Assembly (NCBI GenBank): GCA_030682495.1
Contig: JAUXOC010000081.1
Coordinates: 1 to 37,525 of the forward strand
Length of the DNA: 37,525 nucleotides
Direction of reading: 5' to 3'
From: Alphaproteobacteria bacterium
GTDB taxonomy: Bacteria > Pseudomonadota > Alphaproteobacteria > Micavibrionales > UBA2020
Shown here: positions 1 through 8,056 of the stretch, one piece after another
Layout: each line of letters opens with the position of its first letter
How positions within the stretch are numbered: position 1 is the stretch's first letter
Notes under the pieces: model-generated
Told to the model about the DNA's origin: nothing
Databases searched by the model: none
What the model saw: only the letters and a program-made list of their open reading frames with translations
Program-made: the position numbers and the translations under genes

Positions 1-172
1 CATGTTCGAACTGCCCGGCATGGAAGGCGCCGAAGAAGTCGTTGTGACCGCCGAAAACATCCAGAACAGCACCCAGCCAACCATCGTTTTCTCGGACAAG
101 AAAAAAGCCAAGGACAAGGAAAGCAAGAAGAAGAAAGATGAAGGCGACGAAGAAACCGCCGCTGCTTCTTAA
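1..172 (+). CDS. clpX: ATP-dependent Clp protease ATP-binding subunit ClpX, C-terminal end (partial)
   Basis: Only the last 56 or so codons are in the window; the 5' part lies off the left edge. The frame reads MFELPGMEGAEEVVV, which matches the end of the ClpX small AAA+ domain (the typical family sequence is T-M-[FY]-[ED]-L-P-S-x-E followed by V-V-[VI]). It is followed by a lysine/glutamate-rich tail (residues about 33 to 51 of the visible part) and stops with TAA at 170-172. ClpX unfolds substrates and feeds them to the ClpP peptidase in the cytoplasm. The charged tail is longer than in E. coli ClpX and is probably disordered. A strong terminator follows. The assignment rests on this short segment, but the motif is distinctive. 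Confidence 0.85.
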   Translation, partial: MFELPGMEGAEEVVVTAENIQNSTQPTIVFSDKKKAKDKESKKKKDEGDEETAAAS

Positions 173-190
173 TACCTTACCCTTTGACAC

Positions 191-223
191 AAAAAACACC
201 CCGCTCCGGCGGGGTGTTTTTTT
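191..223. terminator. Bidirectional rho-independent terminator between clpX and the thiamine pyrophosphokinase gene
   Basis: A perfect 9-bp GC-rich stem, ACACCCCGC (196-204) with GCGGGGTGT (209-217), closes a 4-nt loop TCCG. It is flanked by an A-run on the left and a run of seven T on the right, so it can end transcription from both directions. It sits 18 nt after the clpX stop and 8 nt from the stop of the convergent gene. Confidence 0.92.
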
Positions 224-231
224 ATGCGCGG

Positions 232-858
232 TCAATCTGCCGAGAACATGACGATGACAGGCACATCGGTTTCGATCCGCACCTCTCCGCTTGCGATATT
301 TGATATGCCGCGGCCCGAAAGGACGGATAAATCGATACGGTGGGCCGGATAAGCACAAGCACCGGAAAGGCTTACAAGCGCAGGAGACAGCGCGAAGACC
401 GAAAATATGCCGTCATGTCGAAAACTCTGCGCACCACGGGCAAAATGACGCTGCACCACGCGCCCCGCGCCGCTATAAAATATGGCCTGTTCAAAACTGC
501 CTCGGCGGCGCATTTCGGCATCAATCACGCCAAGGACGCCCAGCGCATGATCGGCGCGTCCGCCCGTAAAACCTGAAAGATGCAGCCGCCGCCACAGGCC
601 GACGCGCAAAACCTCCAGCGCAAATTCAAGATCTGTCTTGTCTTGTGCTGATTTGAAAATTGCCGGGATATCCGCTGGCGCAAGACCTGAATCCCCATCA
701 CCGATCCAGAGACGCGGCTGTGCCACAGCCGCGATGCCGCCGTCAATGGCAATCTGAGGCATCTCGCGCGCAAGCAGCTCTGGCGGCAACGGCGTTTGAG
801 ACAAAGGACCAATCAGCCACAGGTCAGCGGCCTGCATGACATCCGGCGGAATATTCAC
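232..858 (-). CDS. thiN: Thiamine pyrophosphokinase (thiamine diphosphokinase)
   Basis: The product would transfer pyrophosphate from ATP to thiamine to make thiamine diphosphate in the cytoplasm. Family motifs in order, numbered from the GTG start: A-I-D-G-G at 37-41, the G-D-G-D-S metal/nucleotide motif at 53-57, K-T-D-L-E at 74-78, and G-G-R-A-D-H at 99-104. A C-terminal G-I-S-N segment matches the thiamine-binding domain. I chose GTG at 858 because it overlaps the upstream stop as GTGA and has an AAGGA-like ribosome site a few bases before it. ATG at 837 is the alternative and would shorten the protein by 7 residues. At 208 aa the length is normal. It is the last gene of a leftward operon. 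The N-terminal half is more diverged than the motif regions. Confidence 0.8.
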   Translation of the reverse strand: MNIPPDVMQAADLWLIGPLSQTPLPPELLAREMPQIAIDGGIAAVAQPRLWIGDGDSGLAPADIPAIFKSAQDKTDLEFALEVLRVGLWRRLHLSGFTGGRADHALGVLGVIDAEMRRRGSFEQAIFYSGAGRVVQRHFARGAQSFRHDGIFSVFALSPALVSLSGACAYPAHRIDLSVLSGRGISNIASGEVRIETDVPVIVMFSAD

Positions 859-1520
859 GCGCCTCGTCCTTTTTCGGCAATCGCCGCGACGATGATCTCG
901 ACGCAAGACCAGAGCGCTTCACCAAATTCTTCATCTGCGCCCTCGTCCTGAAAAAGCCTTTCCTGCGCAAGCTCTGCGGCGTTCAGCGCCGCGCGATATG
1001 TCACAACGCGCCCCTCGCCGCCATAATCGGCGGTATATTCCTCTGACGCCTGTATGCAGAGTGCTGCATGACCGTAATGCGGCAGCAGTGCCCTGACCGC
1101 CGCCACGCGCCCCATTGCCGCAGCCGCCATCAGCGGTGTCCAGCCGCTTTTGTTCGCGGTATCAACGCGCATGCCTGCCGCCACAGCGCGCGCAAAGGCA
1201 TCGACAATTTCATCATCGTGCAGCCACTTGGCCATATACTGCGCCAGCGTCGATTCATGCGCGCCACTGGGGTCGTTAAGGCTTTTCTGCCCGGTCCCTT
1301 CCAGCGCCTGATGCAGCCAAAAAAGCGTCATAATGCGCCCTGACGCCGGTGCATTGGCCGCCGCGACATTGAAAGGCGTCTCGCCGTTGCTATCATAGGC
1401 ATGAAGATCGGCGCCCGCCGCCAGCAGCGATTCAAGATGGGCGATATCTGCCACCCCGCGCATTTCATCCAGCACCGCATTATGCAGCGCAAAAGGATCG
1501 TTCGTTTTATCCATGGTCAT
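855..1520 (-). CDS. Ankyrin-repeat protein
   Basis: A 221-aa cytoplasmic protein with no signal peptide. Two recognisable ankyrin units are visible. One runs through about residues 26-54 with the L-L-A-A-G-A-D-L and N-G-E-T-P-F signatures. A better one at 119-146 carries S-G-W-T-P-L-M-A-A-A followed by V-R-A-L-L. Ankyrin repeats mediate protein-protein contacts, and no enzymatic domain is visible. The start ATG at 1520 overlaps the stop of the upstream DUF1028 gene as ATGA, and a second ATG lies two codons downstream at 1514. The stop overlaps the next gene as GTGA. This double overlap points to translational coupling and roughly equal expression with its neighbours. The binding partner is unknown. 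A second, unrelated-looking ankyrin protein is encoded at 17560. Confidence 0.8.
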   Translation of the reverse strand: MTMDKTNDPFALHNAVLDEMRGVADIAHLESLLAAGADLHAYDSNGETPFNVAAANAPASGRIMTLFWLHQALEGTGQKSLNDPSGAHESTLAQYMAKWLHDDEIVDAFARAVAAGMRVDTANKSGWTPLMAAAAMGRVAAVRALLPHYGHAALCIQASEEYTADYGGEGRVVTYRAALNAAELAQERLFQDEGADEEFGEALWSCVEIIVAAIAEKGRGA

Positions 1521-2098
1521 ACCAGCCCCGCTGAAAGGTCGTCCAGCACCTGAAGCGACTCCGTGACACGCAGCATATACGGCTGTTCCCCCACAACAAG
1601 AATGGCGGCGGAGCGGTGACCGCGCACATCGCCGCCCGTCGCAATCCCCGCCGCCAGTGCGGCAAACAACCGGCGGCGCAGGGGCGCTTGCATGTCGTTC
1701 ATAAATGCTTTTTCCATCGCCGCCAAGGTTTTGTCTGATGCCAGCATATTGCCCGCCAGCGCGTGATGCGGTTTGGAAATATGTCCCGCCCAATGCAAGC
1801 ATTGCGCACCCGTCATGACGCCGATATCGCCATCCATCGGCACAGCGATGATTTGCCGCATGTCGATTTTACGGTCTTCGCTTTTCAGGTTTTCAATGAT
1901 ATCCGGACCGTTCGTGCCGGCGCGCAGCATCTCTAGCGCCCGCGCACCCACCTCGCGGTCCCCCTTCGCCTGCACCGAGACAACACCGAAACGATCATCG
2001 ACATAAAGGCTGCCCTGCGCGCAGTCATCCGACCCGCTGGCCATCGCAACGCCAATATGCCGCGTATAGGGATTTCTGGCGATTAGTGTCAGGGTCAT
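1517..2098 (-). CDS. DUF1028 family Ntn-hydrolase-like protein
   Basis: The 193-aa product begins M-T-L-T-L-I-A-R-N-P followed by a G-V-A-M-A-S strand. This is the hallmark N-terminus of DUF1028 proteins, in which the usual form is S-I-V-A-R-D-P then G-V-A-V-x-S. A later segment, G-A-R-A-L-E-M-L-R-A-G, corresponds to the family's G-L-x-L-L-x-x-G. Known members have the Ntn-hydrolase fold and are suspected amidohydrolases, but no general substrate is established. The start ATG at 2098 follows the methyltransferase stop by 13 nt and has a GAAGAAGG ribosome site. Open frame continues further upstream but belongs to the overlapping methyltransferase gene. Whether the residue after Met1 (Thr2) could act as nucleophile after processing is only a guess. 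Confidence 0.72.
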   Translation of the reverse strand: MTLTLIARNPYTRHIGVAMASGSDDCAQGSLYVDDRFGVVSVQAKGDREVGARALEMLRAGTNGPDIIENLKSEDRKIDMRQIIAVPMDGDIGVMTGAQCLHWAGHISKPHHALAGNMLASDKTLAAMEKAFMNDMQAPLRRRLFAALAAGIATGGDVRGHRSAAILVVGEQPYMLRVTESLQVLDDLSAGLV

Positions 2099-2111
2099 GG
2101 CTGCACCTTCT

Positions 2112-3860
2112 TCACCCGGCGGCGCGGCACCAGAATTGGTACATGCCGCTGAAGACCTCGGTGTGCACTTTCTCCAGCGCATGCCATTGATCCAAATCTG
2201 CGAGGTTCGCAGCCGGCCCATGCATATCCTCAAAAACTTTAAAAATGCGTGGCGGTAAATTGAAGCCAACGAAATCGAGCCCAAGCTTATCCAGTATCTC
2301 TGCAATCTGAACAAGATCAAAACGATGTTCTTGGACATGAAACAGCAGGTCACAGAAAGTTGACATTTGGTAGAAGTCGCCACTTTCACGGAGCTTTTCA
2401 AGAGCTTCACGCGGGAGCAGTTTGTCCGCTCGCTGCCGAAACTCATTCATCCCCGCACGCGTTGCGGCAAAACCTTTATCTTGTATGATCTTACGCGCAG
2501 CAACAACGCTGCTGCGGCCGATTTCGCTGTACAGACCGATGCGCATGAGCCCACCCGGCTTGAGCAGCCCGCGCAGCACTTTCCAACCGGCAAAAGGATC
2601 GGCCATATGGTGAAGAACACCTGAACTGAGAATGTAATCATACCTCTCCGCTCGACCTTCCAGCTGTAAAATATCCGCCTGCGCAAATTTGACATGCGAA
2701 AGACCCAGATCCTGCGCACGAGCCGACGCATACGATAAGCTGCTCTTGCTCAAGTCGACCGCGAGAATTTCTGCATCGGGAAAAACCGTCCCCACAAGCG
2801 CAGCTTCGTAGCCCGTGCCGCACCCGGCATTGAGAATACTCCCGTTCTGCGGGACACTTCGTTCCGCTTCGCCCAGCACGGCATTGTGCGGCACGTGATG
2901 CCATCTGGGATAAGGGAAGGCCTCGTACTGCTCTCGCACCTTTCCGGAAACTGAATCTTCAATAGGCGTAATACAGGGAATATCTTTCTTGATTTCGAGC
3001 AAACGCGCAACTTCTCGTATTTGCAGGTCGGCAACCGGTATCAGTGCCGTTTCGGCATCACATACCACAGCCAGCGCAGACGCTGCGGGTATTCTGCCAA
3101 GGCTTTCGTAACAAGCAAAAATGGCAATTTCTTCGGCACGTGCGCCCGCCGGGTTTTCCGACAGGCTTTGACGCATCGCTGCGATCAGAGTCTCTTCTTC
3201 AGAAGAAGTATCGAAAATATACTCGGTGTAAAAGCAATACCGAGACAAAGCTGCAGCGGTACGCAGAAAATTTTCGCGTTCCCAAAGATGAGAGCCAGAG
3301 GATAAATCCTTAAGCAAAGACGCGCGCAAAGTGGTCAGAGCCTTCTCGAAGCCCCAGTTTGGAACGATAAGTCTTTTTAATCCCGAGAGAAACAAAGAGT
3401 TGGCCGTAAGGGCCGCTTTTTCCTTGCTGTCGTAAAGCATGCCCGGTGAAACTATGACAGAAACCTCAGGATGACTCAGCAGCAGAGCATGCCAGAGAGG
3501 GCAAAGATTATCCGTGCTCAGTTCAGGCAACGCAAGACAGGCCTCTACCGCCTTCGCCATACCGGCATTGAACTGCGTAAAGGAGAAACTCAGTTTGTCC
3601 GCGCACAAAGAAAAGGCAAGCAGATAGGCTTTTTCATCAGGCTTTTGCGCAATCGCGAGCACCAGAAGACCGAGCGCCTCCTGAAACTCTTTGCGCAGCA
3701 TGCACACATCCGCCAGCATGCCCAGAGCGGCGTGATCGTTTTCGTCTTCTTCCAGCGCCTTTTCAAGCCATTCTTCGGCTGTATCGATATCATTATCCAG
3801 CAGGCACAAAGCCGCTTTATCCCGCGGCTTGAGGTTTTTTTGCAAATGTTGTTTAGACAT
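2112..3860 (-). CDS. TPR-repeat protein fused to a class I SAM-dependent methyltransferase
   Basis: A 582-aa two-part protein. Residues about 10-85 form helical tetratricopeptide-like repeats (alanine/leucine helices such as A-E-E-W-L-E-K-A-L). A helical middle region follows. From about residue 315 comes a Rossmann methyltransferase with motif I I-L-N-A-G-C-G-T-G-Y near 341-350, an acidic residue ending strand 2 (A-V-D-L-S), and the post-motif L-S-S-G-V-L-H-H-M-A-D-P. The V-L-H-H signature is typical of small-molecule or natural-product methyltransferases of the type 11/12 group. The substrate cannot be read from the sequence. The ATG at 3860 lies 8 nt inside the end of the puuA-like gene, so translation is probably coupled; no good ribosome site is visible at the usual distance. 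Confidence 0.82.
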   Translation of the reverse strand: MSKQHLQKNLKPRDKAALCLLDNDIDTAEEWLEKALEEDENDHAALGMLADVCMLRKEFQEALGLLVLAIAQKPDEKAYLLAFSLCADKLSFSFTQFNAGMAKAVEACLALPELSTDNLCPLWHALLLSHPEVSVIVSPGMLYDSKEKAALTANSLFLSGLKRLIVPNWGFEKALTTLRASLLKDLSSGSHLWERENFLRTAAALSRYCFYTEYIFDTSSEEETLIAAMRQSLSENPAGARAEEIAIFACYESLGRIPAASALAVVCDAETALIPVADLQIREVARLLEIKKDIPCITPIEDSVSGKVREQYEAFPYPRWHHVPHNAVLGEAERSVPQNGSILNAGCGTGYEAALVGTVFPDAEILAVDLSKSSLSYASARAQDLGLSHVKFAQADILQLEGRAERYDYILSSGVLHHMADPFAGWKVLRGLLKPGGLMRIGLYSEIGRSSVVAARKIIQDKGFAATRAGMNEFRQRADKLLPREALEKLRESGDFYQMSTFCDLLFHVQEHRFDLVQIAEILDKLGLDFVGFNLPPRIFKVFEDMHGPAANLADLDQWHALEKVHTEVFSGMYQFWCRAAG

Positions 3861-5196
3861 TGAGCAGCAGATTCTCCCTCTCCCATGACGAAATGACGGC
3901 GTTATAGGCTTTGTATTCGGTCTCTTTGATGGCGATCAGGGCGCGGCAGAATCGTTCGCCTAGAATTTCCTGCAATGGTTTGCAGGCCCTGAATTTCTTG
4001 AGCGCATCGAACTGGTGCGTCGGCAGGGAGTGGCCTTTTTTATAGGCGCTTCCTTTGATCTGTTCGGTCGGCTCCAGCCCTTCGATCATCCCGAGCAGGC
4101 CGCAGGCCAGCGTGGCGGAAATCGCCAGATACGGGTTGCCATCGGCACCGGGCAGACGGTTTTCGACGCGGCGGCCTTCGGGCTTGGCGATTGGCACGCG
4201 CAGACCGGCGGTACGGTTATCAAGCCCCCACTCCACATTGATCGGACTGTCCGTTTCCTTGTGCCCGAAGCGGCGGTAAGAGTTCACGTTCGGTGCGAAC
4301 AGCGGCAATGCCGCCGGCAGATAACGCTGGAGCCCGCCGACATAATGGCGGAAGAGCTGCGAGTCCGAGCCGTCTTCGTTGGCAAAAATATTCACGCCCG
4401 TTTTCAGATCAACCACGCTCTGGTGAATGTGCATGGCACTGCCCGGCTCTGTCTGCATCGGCTGCGCCATAAAGGTCGCATAAACACCGTGACGCAGCGC
4501 AACTTCGCGTGCTGTGCGCTTGAACAGGAAAGCCTGATCGGCCAGCTCCACGGGGTCGCCGTGGTTGAAGTTGACTTCCAACTGCGCCGCACCTGCTTCG
4601 TGGCTGAGCGTATCAATGTCGACGTTTTGCTCTTCGCAATAATCATAGATGTCTTCGAAGATCGGATCGAATTCGTTGACGGCATCGATACCGTAAGCCT
4701 GACGGCCGCTTTCCTGACGGCCACTGCGGCCCACGGGCGGTTGCAGCGGAATATCGGGGTCGGTATTGACGGCCACCAGATAGAATTCCAGCTCGGGCGC
4801 CACAACGGGGCTCCAGCCGCGATCATTGAATTCTTTGATGAGGCGTTTGAGCAGCTGGCGCGATGACAGCGGCACCGGCGTATCATCGCCGTTGAAAGCG
4901 TCACAAATAATCTGCGCCGTCGGTTCCTGATACCACGGCACAAGGCGGATGGAATCTTCGTCAGGCTTCATGTAGACATCGCCGAGCGAGGCGCTGATCA
5001 GATCGCCATCCGGATAGTCGCCGGTGACAGTCTGGATAAAGATAGATTCAGGGATCGGCATGCCGCGTTCGCGCAGGATGCGCAGCAGCTTGTCCGCCGG
5101 CAGGATCTTGCCGCGCGCGATGCCGGACATGTCCGGTATCAGGCATTCCACTTCCGTTATTTCGTGTTCTCGGATAAACTGCTCCAGCTTGTCCAT
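3853..5196 (-). CDS. puuA: Glutamine synthetase family protein, probably gamma-glutamylputrescine synthetase
   Basis: A 447-aa member of the glutamine synthetase superfamily, which ligates glutamate to an amine using ATP in the cytoplasm. Catalytic features: A-P-E-L-E-F at 133-138 with the metal-binding glutamates, H-E-A-G-A-A-Q-L-E-V-N at 199-209, and M-H-I-H-Q-S at 255-260. The N-terminal I-P-D-M-S-G-I-A-R-G-K strand is typical of the PuuA/GlnA-III group. The divergent neighbour is a PuuB-like oxidase, which argues for polyamine rather than ammonia as substrate. The start ATG at 5196 has an AAGGGG ribosome site 8 nt upstream; open frame continues upstream to 5835 but is antisense to puuB and lacks family similarity. 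The last 8 nt overlap the methyltransferase gene. Other gamma-glutamyl-amine substrates such as ethanolamine or monoamines are possible. Confidence 0.85.
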   Translation of the reverse strand: MDKLEQFIREHEITEVECLIPDMSGIARGKILPADKLLRILRERGMPIPESIFIQTVTGDYPDGDLISASLGDVYMKPDEDSIRLVPWYQEPTAQIICDAFNGDDTPVPLSSRQLLKRLIKEFNDRGWSPVVAPELEFYLVAVNTDPDIPLQPPVGRSGRQESGRQAYGIDAVNEFDPIFEDIYDYCEEQNVDIDTLSHEAGAAQLEVNFNHGDPVELADQAFLFKRTAREVALRHGVYATFMAQPMQTEPGSAMHIHQSVVDLKTGVNIFANEDGSDSQLFRHYVGGLQRYLPAALPLFAPNVNSYRRFGHKETDSPINVEWGLDNRTAGLRVPIAKPEGRRVENRLPGADGNPYLAISATLACGLLGMIEGLEPTEQIKGSAYKKGHSLPTHQFDALKKFRACKPLQEILGERFCRALIAIKETEYKAYNAVISSWERENLLLNV

Positions 5197-5257
5197 GACA
5201 AACCCCTTGATATGATGATTTTTTAGACCTCCCCTTGCAGGAAGCCTTACCTCAAAG

Positions 5258-6553
5258 ATGCCCAAGAAATATGAAAACGTAAAGGAGTACCACGACCCTT
5301 GGTATGCTTTGACAGCCAACCGGCTGCTTGTGACTCTAGGCGCGCTCCGAGACGAGGTCAACTGCGATGTGTGCGTGGTGGGTGCCGGTTTTACGGGGCT
5401 TTCCGCCGCACTGGAGCTGGCGCAAAAAGGGTTTAACGTTATTCTTCTGGAAAAGGACAGCGTCAGCGGCCTTGCCTCCGGCCGAAACGGCGGACATCTC
5501 CAGCGCGGCTTCAGCCAGTCACCGGGCTGGCTGATCCGGCAATACGGGCTCGAAACGGCGAAGTTCCTCTGCAATGTTTCACTGGAAGGCCTCGGCCTGA
5601 TGCTGATGCGCATGGCAGAGCATGACATAAAATGCGACTTGAAATTCGGCCACCTGACCGCTGCCACAAAACCCAGACATGAAACCGAACTCAAGGCCGA
5701 CATCCGCGATTGGCAAAAACTCGGCCACAAAGACATCGACTGGTGGGACGAGAAAACGGTGCAGGAAACCATCCTGACTGGCGCATATACCGGCGGCCTC
5801 TTCGATACCAAGGGAGGGCATTTCCACCCCCTCAATTACGCCCTTGGCCTTGCGCAGGCTTTTCAGAAACATGGCGGACGAATTTATGAACAAACCGCCG
5901 CCGTCGATATCATCCCCGGCGAGACGAACCGCGTGACAACCGCATCGGGCGGCAGTGTGCTGGCCAAATTCGTCGTGCTGGCCGGGGTGACGGGCATGAA
6001 AGGCCTCGCGCCGCTGCGCAAAACCTCAATGGCTGTGACCGCCCATATGATTGCAACCGAACCGCTGAGCGAGACGCGCAGGCAGCAGATCATGACCCGC
6101 GATATCGCCGTGGCCGACGCCCGCTTTATCATGGATTATTACAGGTTTTCATCTGATAATCGTCTTTTGTTCGGAGGCAACTGTAACTATAGCGACCGCG
6201 AATACGCCAGCGAGGATATGCGCCTGCGCGAGCGTATGACGACCCTCTTCCCCTTGTTGCGCATGACACGGATCGACCACTGCTGGCGCGGACCGCTGGA
6301 TCTGACCATGAACCGTATCCCGCATCTGGGCCGCCTGACGCCGCAAATATACTTCGCACACGGCTTTGGCGGGCAAGGTGCGATCCTGACGCATATTCTA
6401 GGCAAAATTATGGCCGAAGCCGTCGCTGGCACTGCCGAGAGATTTGACGTTTTCGCCAAAATGCGGCACAACCCTTTTCCGGGCGGCGATCTGCTCAAAC
6501 GCCCACTCTTTGTCGCGGCCATGACATGGTATCGGCTGCGCGATATGCTCTAG
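5258..6553 (+). CDS. puuB: FAD-dependent oxidoreductase, probably gamma-glutamylputrescine oxidase
   Basis: A 431-aa DAO-family flavoprotein. The N-terminal Rossmann motif C-D-V-C-V-V-G-A-G-F-T-G-L-S spans 36-49, with the acidic strand-2 end L-L-E-K-D at 63-67. The A-S-G-R-N-G-G segment at 73-79 is the usual FAD-contact region, and a R-L-L-F-G-G strand lies in the second half. The leading W-Y followed by C-D-V-C-V-V-G spacing matches PuuB and similar glutamyl-polyamine oxidases, which oxidise gamma-glutamylputrescine to the aldehyde. It is divergent from the puuA-like gene with only 61 nt between the two starts, so the promoters overlap and one regulator could control both. The ribosome site is weak (AGGAAG about 13 nt before ATG). 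No puuC or puuD homologue is visible in the window. Confidence 0.8.
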   Translation: MPKKYENVKEYHDPWYALTANRLLVTLGALRDEVNCDVCVVGAGFTGLSAALELAQKGFNVILLEKDSVSGLASGRNGGHLQRGFSQSPGWLIRQYGLETAKFLCNVSLEGLGLMLMRMAEHDIKCDLKFGHLTAATKPRHETELKADIRDWQKLGHKDIDWWDEKTVQETILTGAYTGGLFDTKGGHFHPLNYALGLAQAFQKHGGRIYEQTAAVDIIPGETNRVTTASGGSVLAKFVVLAGVTGMKGLAPLRKTSMAVTAHMIATEPLSETRRQQIMTRDIAVADARFIMDYYRFSSDNRLLFGGNCNYSDREYASEDMRLRERMTTLFPLLRMTRIDHCWRGPLDLTMNRIPHLGRLTPQIYFAHGFGGQGAILTHILGKIMAEAVAGTAERFDVFAKMRHNPFPGGDLLKRPLFVAAMTWYRLRDML

Positions 6554-6588
6554 CTCTATACCGAGAAAGTTCTATAACCAGTTCTTGA

Positions 6589-7134
6589 TCAAGGCTGTTT
6601 AGGGGCAGACGGCGTTACCGTCTGCTTGCCGCGCGGAGCTTCGAATTTGTGAATGAGCGCGATAAGGCTGTCGTTATCCACAGCACGATGGCAAGCCCGG
6701 CGGTCTTCCCATGCCTGAACATCCGGCGAATTCACAGCCTTGAGAAAATCGACGATATTGTGAACAACTTGCTCAATATCAGATTTATAAAACTTGTCCG
6801 GGTTGCGGTATGTCTCTTCCGTTTCGAAATGGAACTTGCCATGCAGCGCCGCCGTCAGGCAGGAAGCCGCCATCCATTTCGAATAAGCCTTGGATTGTTC
6901 GTCCTCTGATGCGGTACGTAAATCACGACCCGCGGGGGCAAGCGCATGAAACTGATCCAGAGCCTCGGCAAAGTTCCTGATTTGCTGTGCCGGACTCAGG
7001 CAATCGACATAATTACGCCATGCCTCGGCATCCCTGCGGTCCGTCAGATCATCGGGGATGGGCAGGTTCAGAGCGGCAATATCGAATTTGTACATAAGGC
7101 GGCTGGTATCCACGTTTTTGGGGTAAATAGACAT
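6589..7134 (-). CDS. Conserved-looking protein of unknown function
   Basis: A 181-aa soluble, helix-rich protein with no signal peptide or membrane segment. I do not recognise a family. Visible features are the N-terminal segment M-S-I-Y-P-K-N-V-D-T-S-R-L-M-Y-K-F-D, a central helical region with W-R-N-Y and F-A-E-A-L, and a histidine- and aromatic-rich stretch (H-G-K-F-H-F-E-T-E-E) near 99-108. The C-terminus ends in a lysine/proline tail. The rc of an A/G-rich ribosome site lies just before ATG 7134, and a TTGACA promoter (7223-7250) reads toward it. It is convergent with puuB (35 nt between stops) and divergent from fdxA. Codon use looks like its neighbours, so it is probably a true gene. 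Confidence 0.7.
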   Translation of the reverse strand: MSIYPKNVDTSRLMYKFDIAALNLPIPDDLTDRRDAEAWRNYVDCLSPAQQIRNFAEALDQFHALAPAGRDLRTASEDEQSKAYSKWMAASCLTAALHGKFHFETEETYRNPDKFYKSDIEQVVHNIVDFLKAVNSPDVQAWEDRRACHRAVDNDSLIALIHKFEAPRGKQTVTPSAPKQP

Positions 7135-7222
7135 GATGAGTTCCTTTGATATTTTTTCAAGAAAGTAGATGGGTTCCTCTCGCCTTAGACGGAAAAAAGA
7201 ATCGGTAAAATGAATTTTTTCT

Positions 7223-7250
7223 ATGGTAAATCATCGCCAATACCTGTCAA
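7223..7250 (-). promoter_or_regulatory. Sigma-70-type promoter for the gene at 6589-7134
   Basis: On the minus strand there is an exact TTGACA (7250-7245), a 16-nt spacer, and TACCAT (7228-7223). Transcription would start near 7216 and give a leader of about 80 nt. The same layout (TTGACA, 16 nt, TAGCAT) precedes the gene starting at 14627. Confidence 0.55.
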
Positions 7251-7264
7251 GCCCCTCACACCAC

Positions 7265-7293
7265 TTGCCACCGCCCTGCCGCAGGCGTATAAC
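7265..7293 (+). promoter_or_regulatory. Sigma-70-type promoter for fdxA
   Basis: TTGCCA (7265-7270), a 17-nt spacer and TATAAC (7288-7293) give a start near 7300. That is 20 nt before the fdxA ATG and leaves room for the ribosome site AAGGGTGG (7303-7310). This placement also argues against the longer open frame that begins at 7210. Confidence 0.65.
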
Positions 7294-7320
7294 CTGAGAA
7301 AAAAGGGTGGAAAAGCCAAA

Positions 7321-7659
7321 ATGACTTATGTCGTCACCGATGTCTGCATTAAATGCAAATATACCGACTGTGTGGAAGTCTGCCCCGTGGACTGTTTCTA
7401 CGAGGGTGAAAACATGCTCGTCATCAACCCCGACGAATGCATCGACTGTGGCGTCTGCGTCCCCGAATGCCCGATTGACGCGATTGTGACCGATATTGAC
7501 GAGCGCGCCGAAAAGTTTCTGGAGCTGAACCGCGAATATTCAACGGGCGCCTGGCCGGTGCTGACGCGCAAAAAGCCCGGTCTGCCTGAAGCCGAAGAAT
7601 TTAAAAATATTCCTGATAAAATCAAATACTTCAGCCCAGAACCGGGTGAGGGAGATTAA
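7321..7659 (+). CDS. fdxA: 7Fe ferredoxin FdxA (3Fe-4S and 4Fe-4S)
   Basis: The 112-aa product is strikingly similar to Azotobacter ferredoxin I: it opens with V-V-T-D[15 protein letters not shown] and has [12 protein letters not shown] at 40-51. By family knowledge Cys9, Cys17 and Cys50 bind the 3Fe-4S cluster, and Cys21, Cys40, Cys43 and Cys46 bind the 4Fe-4S cluster. It carries electrons in the cytoplasm; in many alphaproteobacteria it is essential or linked to redox stress. ATG 7321 is chosen because the family begins exactly here, a ribosome site AAGGGTGG lies 10 nt upstream, and the promoter at 7265 would exclude the upstream start. Its stop directly abuts the stop of the convergent small gene at 7660. 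Confidence 0.97.
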   Translation: MTYVVTDVCIKCKYTDCVEVCPVDCFYEGENMLVINPDECIDCGVCVPECPIDAIVTDIDERAEKFLELNREYSTGAWPVLTRKKPGLPEAEEFKNIPDKIKYFSPEPGEGD

Positions 7660-7938
7660 CTAGCCCGGCCCGCCCTCGCCCTGTCCCTTGCGTCCCTTGT
7701 TGCGCTTGCGTATCGCTGCGGGCTTCAACACAGCAATGCCATCATCGTCATCTTTTTTCGGACCCGCGGCGGAAGGATCGCCTTCGGGCGGCACATAGCC
7801 CGGCGGAGGCCCCATGGGCAAAGATCGCGTCAACGGCCAAAGATCTGATGGTGAGAATACCATCACGTCAGACTTATGCCCAGCAGCGACGCCTGTCATG
7901 TCGGTGGCAGCCCTCTTGAATTCATCCATTAAGCTCAT
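7660..7938 (-). CDS. Small hypothetical protein, proline/glycine/lysine rich
   Basis: A 92-aa product with no family I recognise. The first 45 residues could fold (M-S-L-M-D-E-F-K-R-A-A then W-P-L-T-R-S-L). The rest is low complexity: a proline-rich stretch, four aspartates in a row, and a basic end K-R-N-K-G-R-K-G-Q. It is probably largely disordered. A GGAG ribosome site lies 9 nt before ATG 7938. The gene ends one base after the fdxA stop, with no room for a terminator. It diverges from carD across a 270-nt regulatory region. It could be a lineage-specific gene; a spurious frame cannot be ruled out. Confidence 0.5.
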   Translation of the reverse strand: MSLMDEFKRAATDMTGVAAGHKSDVMVFSPSDLWPLTRSLPMGPPPGYVPPEGDPSAAGPKKDDDDGIAVLKPAAIRKRNKGRKGQGEGGPG

Positions 7939-8016
7939 ATCGCGACTCCGGCGCTGTTTGCATAATCTTATCGATTAAAGGTTAAGAAAGGCCTATAGCC
8001 GCCCGAGGGGAACCTT

Positions 8017-8043
8017 TGGCTTGAATCCCCTGTTTTCAAGCCA
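8017..8043. repeat. Inverted repeat upstream of carD
   Basis: Perfect 9-bp arms TGGCTTGAA (8017-8025) and TTCAAGCCA (8035-8043) around a 9-nt spacer. There is no T-run after it, so it reads more like an operator or a cruciform site than a terminator. It lies in the 270-nt region between the divergent genes at 7938 and 8209. Confidence 0.6.
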
Positions 8044-8056
8044 TAAACATGCGGAA

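Noticed and set aside
5197-5835. A 213-residue N-terminal extension of the puuA-like protein
   Set aside because: This stretch is antisense to the start of puuB, has no glutamine synthetase similarity, and a good ribosome site precedes ATG 5196.
7210-7320. A longer N-terminus for fdxA starting at 7210
   Set aside because: The family begins at the ATG at 7321, and a TTGCCA-17-TATAAC promoter lies within the supposed extension.
7975-7985. Paired TTAA motifs near the start of the gene at 7660-7938
   Set aside because: The two TTAA are separated by 3 nt, not 7, and so do not fit the CtrA box.
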